From CALOCN01 sp942491735 (GTDB lineage: Bacteria > Eisenbacteria > RBG-16-71-46 > JABDJR01): a stretch of DNA of 64,000 nucleotides. The position numbers and the translations under genes are program-made. A model generated the notes under the pieces. That model searched no databases. It was not told where the DNA came from and saw only the letters and a program-made list of their open reading frames with translations. Of the stretch, positions 1 to 7,437 are shown piece after piece; within the stretch, counting starts at the first letter, position 1; each line of letters begins with the position of its first letter. The stretch is from assembly GCA_942491735.1 (NCBI GenBank), contig CALOCN010000014.1, positions 2,790,001 through 2,854,000 of the forward strand. The letters run 5' to 3'.

Positions 1-779
1 GCCTCGAACGCGTTGTGGATGAGGTTGAGCAGGACCTGCTGCAGGAGGTCCGGGCTGAACACGAACTCGGGCAGATCCTTGCCGAGGTTCCGGACGATCT
101 CCACCTCCCCACCGGTCAGGCTGGCCTCCATGGAGTCCAGCACCCGATCCACAAGCCCGTTGAGGTTCGCGCGCTCCCGCTTGCCCTCGGCCGGGCGGGC
201 AAAGAGCAGCAGGTCCCCGATGATCTGCTCGATGCGATCGATCTCCTTGATGACGTCGGTGAGGTCCTCGTAACGGGGATGATCCGCGCCCAGCTTGGAA
301 CCCACGAACTGCACCGTGGTGCGGATTCCGGTGAGCGGGTTACGGATCTCGTGGGCCACGCAGGCGGACATTTCCCCCAGGGAGACCAGGTGTTCCTTTT
401 CCTCCTCCGGGTCCCGTTCCGCATCGGGTGATGCGTCCCGGACCGTGACCACCATGCCGGCTTCCTGCGCGTCCTCCACCAGGGGGTGCACCCCCACCTT
501 GAACAGACGGCGCCGTTTCTTGACCCTGGCCTTGAGTTTGCGCCCGATCGCCGGCGCGGCCAGCTGGTCCACCGGATCGGTGCTGCACCAGGTGGGGTCG
601 TCGGTGCGGATGATCTCGGTGAGGTCCTGTCCCTTGAGTTCCGGGAACTCCATGCGCAGGACGGCGCAGGCGGCGGGGTTGGCAAAGAGGACGCGTCGCT
701 TGACGTCCAGGATCAACGTCGGGAGCGGCAACGCGGCCAGGGCAAGTTCCTGCAGATTGGCGGCGGTTGCCGAAGGCAT
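1..779 (-). CDS. NtrB-like sensor histidine kinase, C-terminus beyond window
   Basis: Partial gene reading leftward from an ATG at 779 and still open at base 1 (about 259 codons visible). Residues about 10-60 look like a small PAS-type sensor (LILDVKRRVLFANPAA), with no membrane segment, so it is probably cytosolic. The HisKA dimerisation/phosphoacceptor box SLGEMSACVAHEIRNPLTGI follows, with the H-E-I-R-N-P core intact. The visible sequence ends in the N-box of the HATPase domain (LLQQVLLNLIHNAFE). This pattern is typical of NtrB-type kinases that phosphorylate NtrC-type regulators; a regulator may lie left of the window. It starts 25 nt after exbD and looks like the last visible gene of the 7239-1 operon. 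Kinase identity is secure; the signal it senses is unknown. Confidence 0.9.
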   Translation of the reverse strand, partial: MPSATAANLQELALAALPLPTLILDVKRRVLFANPAACAVLRMEFPELKGQDLTEIIRTDDPTWCSTDPVDQLAAPAIGRKLKARVKKRRRLFKVGVHPLVEDAQEAGMVVTVRDASPDAERDPEEEKEHLVSLGEMSACVAHEIRNPLTGIRTTVQFVGSKLGADHPRYEDLTDVIKEIDRIEQIIGDLLLFARPAEGKRERANLNGLVDRVLDSMEASLTGGEVEIVRNLGKDLPEFVFSPDLLQQVLLNLIHNAFE

Positions 780-804
780 GGCGCTCTCCCCGAATGGATT
801 CCGG

Positions 805-1227
805 TCAGGGTTTTCGCCGGCCGGTCTTCTGCTCCGTGGCGATCGCGAGCTTCTCCGCGCCGGCGCCCCTGGCCCGATCCATGATCTCGACCAGCTTACC
901 CAGACTTACCGAAGTATCTCCCCGGATGAGCACCGCCTTCTTCGTGTCGTCGGCGAGACGCGCCCCAAGCGCATTCTCGAGTTCCGTGAACTCGATCCGA
1001 TCCTCATCCACGTACACGGTTCCGTCCTCGGTCACCGTCACCACGATCGGCTCTTCCGTCGTCGGCGAGGGATTCTCCGAGACCGGCGGCGTCACCGGGA
1101 TCTGTGTTGGCAATATAAACGAAGACGAGAGAAGAAAGAAGATGAGAAGGAGAAAGATGAGATCCGCGAAGGCCGAGGTCTCCATGCGGGAGATGGTGCG
1201 CTCTTCCGGTGTGAAGCGAAGCATCAC
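805..1227 (-). CDS. exbD: ExbD/TolR-family biopolymer transport protein
   Basis: A 140-residue protein with one N-terminal transmembrane helix (about residues 20-42) that carries the essential membrane aspartate (SAFADLIFLLLIFF), followed by a periplasmic ExbD domain. In the family it works with ExbB/TolQ as a proton-driven motor that energises an outer-membrane process. Its ATG overlaps the exbB stop by 4 nt, so the two are translationally coupled. The context (outer-membrane barrel upstream) favours ExbD over TolR: tolA, tolB and pal are not here. The paralogue assignment is inference; the family is clear. Confidence 0.88.
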   Translation of the reverse strand: MMLRFTPEERTISRMETSAFADLIFLLLIFFLLSSSFILPTQIPVTPPVSENPSPTTEEPIVVTVTEDGTVYVDEDRIEFTELENALGARLADDTKKAVLIRGDTSVSLGKLVEIMDRARGAGAEKLAIATEQKTGRRKP

Positions 1228-1868
1228 ACACCCTCACTCGACCCGGCGGTTCCCCCGCCGTCGAGCGAGACCAGCATCTCCTGGGATGCATCCTCGAGTT
1301 CACCGACCAGGGTCCGGATGCGGGCCACGATGTAGTTGTGGGCAAAGAGGGTGGGGACCGCGACGGTGAGACCGGCCGCGGTGGTCAACATCGCTTCCCA
1401 GATACCTCCGGCGAGGACGGCGGCGTTGACGTTTCCGCCCAGGGTCTCGATCTGCTGGAACGCCTTGATCATGCCGAGCACGGTTCCGAGGAAACCGAGC
1501 AGGGGCGCCCCCGCCACCACCGTGGCCAGCACATCGATGTGCTGGTGCAGGCGTCGCGCCTCCTTCTCCCCCTGGACCTGGACCGCTTCGCGCACCCGTT
1601 CCGGACCCGTACCCCGCATGGCGAGCCCGGCCATGAAGATGCGAGCGAGGGGATTCGGCGATTCCTTGGCCTTGGCTTCCACCTCCTCCAGGTGGCCGAA
1701 CTTCAGCACGCCCTGGATACGGATCTTGAACGCGTCCATCCGACGCTTGGTCGCCCGCACCAGGACCAGCCGCTCCAGGCTGATGGCCAACGACGTGATC
1801 GACAACAGCACCAGGGCGAACATGACCGGGCCCCCGCGCACGAGCCAGTCCGGTAGAAAATCGAACAT
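1224..1868 (-). CDS. exbB: MotA/TolQ/ExbB-family proton channel protein
   Basis: A 214-residue inner-membrane protein with three predicted helices: about residues 10-32, and two in the second half including the family signature APLLGFLGTVLGMI. A long cytoplasmic stretch lies between helix 1 and helix 2, as in ExbB/TolQ. It would form the proton-conducting stator with the ExbD encoded just downstream. It begins 12 nt after the stop of the TPR-barrel gene, inside one operon. The partner TonB is not adjacent; the only TonB-like gene in the window is at 62821. Confidence 0.9.
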   Translation of the reverse strand: MFDFLPDWLVRGGPVMFALVLLSITSLAISLERLVLVRATKRRMDAFKIRIQGVLKFGHLEEVEAKAKESPNPLARIFMAGLAMRGTGPERVREAVQVQGEKEARRLHQHIDVLATVVAGAPLLGFLGTVLGMIKAFQQIETLGGNVNAAVLAGGIWEAMLTTAAGLTVAVPTLFAHNYIVARIRTLVGELEDASQEMLVSLDGGGTAGSSEGV

Positions 1869-1880
1869 CGAGCCTCCTCG

Positions 1881-4739
1881 TCAGTTGCCGGTCACCAGAC
1901 GGACTCCGGCATAGATTCCAAATCCGTAGGCGGGTACCCCCGGCCATCGCACGTCCTGGACGTTGGTCAGGTTCTCGACCCGCAGGGCCAGTTCCATCCA
2001 CCGGGCCCCCAGGGGGAGTCCCGGGGCACGATAGCGATAGGCCGCTTCGACGTCCCACCGCACGAAATCCCCGTAGCGGACCCCGGTGTCGTCACGACGT
2101 CCCGAAACAAGCAGGGTCGAGGTCTCGACGCGCCAGGGTCCGGGGTGCCAGGCCAGGCTCGCACTCCCCTCGAACGTGGGCACGTAGGCCAACGGCTCGT
2201 CGGCCACGGTGACCCGCCGACCGGTACCCCGCAACGACAGATCGAAGGCGCTCCAACCGGCCTCGGCGCTCATGCCAAGGGCGGTTCCCACCGCCTGATC
2301 CACCGCCACCTCCCGGAAGAACGCACCGTCACGCTTCCAGGTGCGGGCGTCGGACTCCCGGTACGCCTCCAGGTGCGTCCCCAGCGAGAACCGGTCCCGC
2401 GGCGCCCAGCGAACGCCACCGGAAAGATCCACATCGCGCCGTACCGCCAGCAACGAGAGATCCGGGGTATTGAAATCGCCGTTGGTGACGAAGGTGGTGC
2501 GGAAGTCCAGGGGGATCAGCCGGGGTTCGGTCCGTGCCCAACCAGTCACCGTGGAGGAAAGTGGCCCCTCGATGCCCGCCACCGGAAGCAGCATGGCCTG
2601 CGGGCCGTAACCCGAAGCCCGTACACCCACGTAGAGCCCCCGATTCATCTCGAGCACGCCGCGCACATCCCCGTGACCGGTGCGGGATTCGCCGCCCTGC
2701 TGATGACGCAGGATCGCCCCGGTCACATCCAGACGCAGGATGCGCCCGGCCACGTCCAGCGCGCTCCGCCCGTCGACCCACACCTGATCCGTTCGCCAGG
2801 ACCCCGAGACCCCCGCATCGAGATCGCCACGCACCACGGACACCCCCAGGGTGGTGCCCTCGGGGGCGACCCGCGGAAGCTCCACGTCCACGCGTCCGCC
2901 GATCCAATCCGCTTCGGTGGCGTCGGGATTGAGACCCAGGTCCCCCGCCGCGCCGTCGTGCCGCCGGGTCACGTCGCCCGCCACGCCCACCGAGGCACTC
3001 GCGGCCGTCCATCCCACCGCCGCTTCCAGATCGGTGCGATCGTAGGAGGGAAGACCATGGCGCGCGTCGGCGAGGGTTTGCCGCGCCGCCCAATGGTAGT
3101 GCATGTCACGCAACACCCCGCCCGCTCCCAGTTCCAGGAGCAGGGCAATGGGAGCGCCTCCCCGGACCCCGGCCAACAACCGGGGTGAGCCGGCATCGCG
3201 CGGGGTCGTCGTGGTGTTGGAGGCCAGCGACGGGGACTCCGCAACCGGAGCGGGAGTGGTCAGACGAACCGCGGTCTCGGCGAGGATCTCCTCCCCCCAC
3301 AGGAGCCGGGCCCACGGCCCCTGCTCCGGTGCCTCGATCCGCGCCCTCCCCACCGGTTCGCTCGGGACGACCCGCCAGGGCTCGCGCCACTGCGCCGGGT
3401 CCACATCCGTGGCCAGACGCCGACTCCAGGGGGAATCCGGGTACCCCTCTTCCAGGCGGAGACCGATCAGGTCCGCGTCCTCGGGGGCGCCGGAAGCACG
3501 CAGCAACCGCGCCCGGTGGAACAGGATTTCCGGTTCCAGCGAGGCCGACCCGGGCGCGGACTCCAGGGCCCCGATGCGTTCGAGAGCCTCGCCGGTCTGC
3601 CCCGAGCCGGCCAGGGCAAAGATCTCCACCCACCCGGTGTCCCTCGCCCCAAGTCCCTCACCCCGCTCGCGCGCGGTACGCAGATCACTGAGGGCCGCCG
3701 CCGGGTTTCCGGCCGCGATCTCCAGATGCGCGCGCACCAGGTAGACGTGCCCCCGCAAGGGGGACGCGGTCCAGGTGGCCAGCCAGGTATCCGCACCCCG
3801 CAGGGCCGCCGCGTCGTTCCCTTCCAGGAACCGCAGGCCCAGTTCCCGATAGGCCACGCGATCCGGGGTCTCGGGAACCGAGCCCTCGGCCGTGTTCCCG
3901 GCCCACGCGGCCAGGGCGTCGGCCGTGGGCCGCCAGACGGCCGGCAGACTCGCGGGGGGAATCGCCGAGAGGGCGTCGGTGGTGCTGCGCGCATCGCCGC
4001 GGATCTGGTCGGCATGCGCCCGCACCAGTCCCAGCGCGGCCCGGTCCAGACCGCTGCCCACCACCGCGACCCCGTCCTGGGCCGTCCCGGGGTCGTCCAT
4101 CCAGATCGCGAAGGCCATCACCGCCTCTTCACCCGGACTGCGCTGTCCCGGAACCGGCAACGTGGTGGCCAGACGGGCCGGATCCCGATCCTCCAGGGCG
4201 CGCCACGCCGCCAGTCGCCGGGTGGTGGCTCCGCCATCGTGAAACGCGAGACGGTAGAAGAGGGAATCCGCAGCCTGGCGATCCCCGAGCGCCACCGCGG
4301 CGGCGAAGGCCAATTCCCGGGCCCGCCGTTGGCCGTCCAGGGTAGTTGGACGGGCGGCGTTCAGCGCGTCCAGGACCTCGGTCGGCCGATCCTGCAGCGC
4401 CGCCTCGACCGCCGCCGCCCAGGCCCGCTCCACCGCTTCGGTCTCGGGACGCGGGGGGACCGCCACCGGGGAGGTCGTCCGGTGGACCTCCATGGCTCCG
4501 GAAGCCACGGCGCTTCGGTACAGACGCCATCGGTCCAGGCTGGCCATGGCGGCCAGTGGAACCCGCCCGGGAGCCACCGGTCGGTAACCCGGCCAAGGCT
4601 CGGGTCCCAACTCGGGACTTGGCGCCCGGACCGGAACGGGGGCCGCATCCCCCGCCCACAGTTGGGTCGCCGAGAACAGAACACACAGCATGAGCCCGCC
4701 GGCCGCCCGCATCGCGGACCGGCGCCCTGGATAACTCAT
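1881..4739 (-). CDS. Secreted TPR-like / outer-membrane beta-barrel protein
   Basis: A 952-residue exported protein. Residues 1-30 form a signal peptide (hydrophobic GGLMLCVLFSATQLWAG). Residues about 80-450 are Ala/Leu/Arg-rich helical repeats resembling TPR (GDRQAADSLFYRLAF, NPAAALSDLRTARERG). Residues about 520-952 alternate polar and hydrophobic residues in beta-strand fashion and end with a TonB-receptor-like stretch (ELALRVENLTNVQDVRWPG, GFGIYAGVRL). I see no plug domain and no TonB box. The design recalls helical-repeat/barrel exporters such as BcsC or PgaA, but the barrel resembles TonB-dependent receptors. Its ATG overlaps the upstream CNNM stop by 4 nt, and exbB follows 12 nt downstream. 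Outer-membrane location is well supported; the substrate is unknown. Confidence 0.72.
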   Translation of the reverse strand: MSYPGRRSAMRAAGGLMLCVLFSATQLWAGDAAPVPVRAPSPELGPEPWPGYRPVAPGRVPLAAMASLDRWRLYRSAVASGAMEVHRTTSPVAVPPRPETEAVERAWAAAVEAALQDRPTEVLDALNAARPTTLDGQRRARELAFAAAVALGDRQAADSLFYRLAFHDGGATTRRLAAWRALEDRDPARLATTLPVPGQRSPGEEAVMAFAIWMDDPGTAQDGVAVVGSGLDRAALGLVRAHADQIRGDARSTTDALSAIPPASLPAVWRPTADALAAWAGNTAEGSVPETPDRVAYRELGLRFLEGNDAAALRGADTWLATWTASPLRGHVYLVRAHLEIAAGNPAAALSDLRTARERGEGLGARDTGWVEIFALAGSGQTGEALERIGALESAPGSASLEPEILFHRARLLRASGAPEDADLIGLRLEEGYPDSPWSRRLATDVDPAQWREPWRVVPSEPVGRARIEAPEQGPWARLLWGEEILAETAVRLTTPAPVAESPSLASNTTTTPRDAGSPRLLAGVRGGAPIALLLELGAGGVLRDMHYHWAARQTLADARHGLPSYDRTDLEAAVGWTAASASVGVAGDVTRRHDGAAGDLGLNPDATEADWIGGRVDVELPRVAPEGTTLGVSVVRGDLDAGVSGSWRTDQVWVDGRSALDVAGRILRLDVTGAILRHQQGGESRTGHGDVRGVLEMNRGLYVGVRASGYGPQAMLLPVAGIEGPLSSTVTGWARTEPRLIPLDFRTTFVTNGDFNTPDLSLLAVRRDVDLSGGVRWAPRDRFSLGTHLEAYRESDARTWKRDGAFFREVAVDQAVGTALGMSAEAGWSAFDLSLRGTGRRVTVADEPLAYVPTFEGSASLAWHPGPWRVETSTLLVSGRRDDTGVRYGDFVRWDVEAAYRYRAPGLPLGARWMELALRVENLTNVQDVRWPGVPAYGFGIYAGVRLVTGN

Positions 4740-5959
4740 TCTCCCTGCCCTCCTTGGAGAATGCGCAAATGAACTCGCCTCACCCCGTAGCGATGCACGG
4801 TGAGGATCTCGAACCGCACGGACCCTACTTTAACCCGCTCGCCCACCTGTGGGATCCGTCCGAATTCATGAAGTAGGAGTCCACCGACCGTTTCAAACCG
4901 CTCCTTGGAGAGGGCAAGCCCCAGCTCGTCGTTCAGATCGTCCACATCCAGGGATGCATCGATCACGTATCCATCCCCGGAACTCTGGATGGGGCGGTCC
5001 ACTTCCTCGTGTTCGTCGGCCAGTTCCCCGGTGATTTCCTCGATGATGTCCTCCACCGTGACAATGCCGACACAGGCGCCGAATTCGTTGACCACGAGGG
5101 CCATGGTCTCGCGCCGACGCTGCAGGTCCAGGAGCAACCGCTGGATGGGCGCGGTTTCCGGCACGATATGGATGGGACGGACATAGTCGGCCACGCTGGG
5201 CCGCGATCCCTCCTCGTAGAGAACGTCGAAGACGCTGACCAGCCCCACCACCGCATCCACCCGATCCCGGAAGACGGGGAACCGGGTGAATCGCTGACGC
5301 CGCGCGAGGTCCAGGAGGCTGGGGACCTCGGCCGTCTCGGAGATCATGACCACCTCGGGCAGGGGGAGCATGACCTCACGGGCCACGGTATGACCAAAGT
5401 CGAACACGCTCTCCAGCATGTGCCGCTCGCGCGCGCCCAGACGACCACGCGCCTCGCGCACCAGTTGCCGGAGTTCCTCCCGGGTGACCAGCGCCTTCCC
5501 CGCATCGGGTCCGGAGATGAGCCGGAGCAACCGGGCACTCAGCCAGGAGATCGGAGCAAAGACGGTCATCGACCCCCGGATGAACCAGGCGAACCGGGGG
5601 ACGGCCTGATTGGCCCGGGCGCGGAAGTAGGCCTTGGGGGTCAACTCGGAGAAAACGAGGAAGACCGCGCTCATGACCAGGGTGGCCAGGAGGGAGCCCG
5701 CCCCCTCGCTCTGCAGGGCCCGCACCGCCCAGGCACTGGCCAGGGCACCCCCTCCCACGTTGCACAGGGTGTTGCCGACGAGGAACGTGGTGAGGACCCG
5801 CTCCGGTTCCCCGGCCCACCGCAACAACGTGGAGGCCTGGCGATCCCCCCGTCGGGCCCGGACCCGCAGGCGGATCCGGTTGAGGGAGACCACCCCGGTC
5901 TCCAGACCGGCAAAGAGCGCCGACGCCACCACCGAGATGAGCAACAGGGCCGGGATCAC
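4736..5959 (-). CDS. CNNM/CorC-family membrane protein (DUF21-CBS-CorC_HlyC), second copy
   Basis: A 407-residue member of the CNNM/CorC (hemolysin-related) family, whose studied members export Mg2+ or Co2+. Residues 1 to about 175 are the DUF21 transmembrane domain (FAGLETGVVSLNRIRLR, VGNTLCNVGGG, FSELTPKAY). Residues about 195-320 are a CBS pair (VMLPLPEVVMI, NEFGACVGIVTVEDIIEEI). Residues about 330-405 form the CorC_HlyC domain (FETVGGLLLHEFGRIPQVGE). It starts at GTG 5959, overlapping the stop of the first copy in a GTGA; its own stop overlaps the next ATG. The transported ion cannot be read from the sequence. Confidence 0.9.
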   Translation of the reverse strand: MIPALLLISVVASALFAGLETGVVSLNRIRLRVRARRGDRQASTLLRWAGEPERVLTTFLVGNTLCNVGGGALASAWAVRALQSEGAGSLLATLVMSAVFLVFSELTPKAYFRARANQAVPRFAWFIRGSMTVFAPISWLSARLLRLISGPDAGKALVTREELRQLVREARGRLGARERHMLESVFDFGHTVAREVMLPLPEVVMISETAEVPSLLDLARRQRFTRFPVFRDRVDAVVGLVSVFDVLYEEGSRPSVADYVRPIHIVPETAPIQRLLLDLQRRRETMALVVNEFGACVGIVTVEDIIEEITGELADEHEEVDRPIQSSGDGYVIDASLDVDDLNDELGLALSKERFETVGGLLLHEFGRIPQVGERVKVGSVRFEILTVHRYGVRRVHLRILQGGQGE

Positions 5960-7239
5960 TCGGTCGGCCCTCCCGCCCCGGACGCATCGTCCTCCAGCCG
6001 CGTCACCAGCACCCGTTGCGCCCGATGACGACGCACGCTGAGCACCTTGAACCGGAGCGCCCCCTCCACCACCGTGTCGCCGGTGCGCGGGGGGCGCCCG
6101 AGGAGGTGGGTCACATGTCCCCCCACCGTCTCCGCCGGTCCCTTCGGCGCCGGAAGTTTCAACGCCTCGGCCAGGTCCTCCAGGGAGAGCAGCCCGGCCA
6201 TGCGCCAGCGATTCCAGTTGATCTGCTCGAGTTCGGACGCCTCGTCCAGTTCCTGTTCGTCGAAGATCTCCCCCACCAGTTCCTCGACCACATCCTCCTT
6301 GGTGATGATGCCCGAGGTGCCCCCGTACTCGTTGACCACGATGAGCAGGTTCGCGCGTCCACCCTGGATCGCGGCCAGAACCCGATGCAGACGGGCTCGT
6401 TCCGGAACGAAGTGCACGGGACGCAGCAGGGCCTCCAGGGGAAGATCCGGCTCCAGAAGCGCTTCCTTGGAATTGACGAAGCCCTGGATCTGATCCAGGG
6501 ACTCCCCGTAGACCGGAAGCCGGCTGTGGCGAGCCTCGATCATGCGCTCGCGCATCTCCTCCGGGGGAAGGGAGCCCTGAAGGGCGGCCAGGTCCACCCG
6601 CGGGGTCATGATCTCGTAGGCCCGGGTCTCGAAGAAGGTGAAGATGTTGGCAGCGATGAACCCCTCATCGTCGGTGAGCTCGTCCCCGCGGCTGGTTTCC
6701 TCGAACAGGAGCTGGAGTTCCGGCCGGCCCAGGTCCCCCTGGCGATCCCGCGGATCCACCCCCATCCCCCGCAGCAGGTTCACGGCCAGCGGCTCGAGGA
6801 TCCGCACCATGGGGGCGGTGAGCCGCACGAACCCTTCCAGGGGGAGGGCGATGATGGGCGCGAGCCGGACTGCCGCGTGCACCGCCAACCCCTTGGGGAG
6901 AATCTCGCCGAAGAGGAGGATGGACGCGGTCCCCAGGATGACCGACATGGCGACCGGGTCCCGCCCCGGAAGGTGTTCCTCGACCCGGCGGAGGAAGGCG
7001 AGGAGAACGCTGGATCCGGCCACGTTGACCAGGGTGTTGCCCAGGAGAATGCCGGCCAGGAGCCGTTCCGGGCGGGCAAGGAGCAACGCCACCCGGCGCT
7101 CCCGGCGCAGATCGGACCGCTCGAACCGCCGGACCTGGAACCGATCGAGGGAGAACAGCGCGGTTTCTCCACCCGAAAACGTTCCGGACACCAGCAGGAG
7201 CGCGATGAAGCCCAGCAGGAGCGCAAGCGTGTCGTTCAA
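5956..7239 (-). CDS. CNNM/CorC-family membrane protein (DUF21-CBS-CorC_HlyC), first copy
   Basis: A 427-residue paralogue of the next gene with the same DUF21 (SGTFSGGETALFSLDRFQ, LGNTLVNVAGSS, FGEILPKGLA), CBS (IMTPRVDLAAL, NEYGGTSGIITKEDVVEELV) and CorC_HlyC (AETVGGHVTHLLGRPPRTGD) domains. The start read here is TTG 7239, preceded by GGAGGG 11 nt upstream; this unusual start is the least certain point. It is the first gene of a six-gene leftward operon. Having two tandem copies suggests a heteromeric complex or different ions; that is inference. Confidence 0.88.
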   Translation of the reverse strand: MNDTLALLLGFIALLLVSGTFSGGETALFSLDRFQVRRFERSDLRRERRVALLLARPERLLAGILLGNTLVNVAGSSVLLAFLRRVEEHLPGRDPVAMSVILGTASILLFGEILPKGLAVHAAVRLAPIIALPLEGFVRLTAPMVRILEPLAVNLLRGMGVDPRDRQGDLGRPELQLLFEETSRGDELTDDEGFIAANIFTFFETRAYEIMTPRVDLAALQGSLPPEEMRERMIEARHSRLPVYGESLDQIQGFVNSKEALLEPDLPLEALLRPVHFVPERARLHRVLAAIQGGRANLLIVVNEYGGTSGIITKEDVVEELVGEIFDEQELDEASELEQINWNRWRMAGLLSLEDLAEALKLPAPKGPAETVGGHVTHLLGRPPRTGDTVVEGALRFKVLSVRRHRAQRVLVTRLEDDASGAGGPTE

Positions 7240-7437
7240 GTGATCGGAGACCCTCCGGGGCCATCATCCGGCACGGGGGCCCCGGGGCGCAAGCCCGTGG
7301 ACTGCATGGTTGTAGGACAGCGGTCGGGTTTGCTAAGGTCTTTCGTCCTGTTCCCCGGCTGGGAGTGCCGATCGGACCTGTAGCTCTCCCCGCCCCCACG
7401 GATATTCCTGACCCCTTTCTCTCGACAGGAGCCCGAG
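7240..7437. other. Divergent intergenic region with GC-rich inverted repeats
   Basis: 198 bases between the divergent CNNM operon and the PpiD-like gene. At 7276-7313 an inverted repeat CACGGG...CCCGTG encloses a second self-complementary segment (GGGGCCCCGGGG). Either transcript could fold it, and on the leftward transcript it would lie in the leader of the CNNM operon. I found no convincing -35/-10 pair in either direction. A clear AGGAG ribosome-binding site stands at about 7426-7430 for the rightward gene. No terminator with a T-run is visible. Confidence 0.4.
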
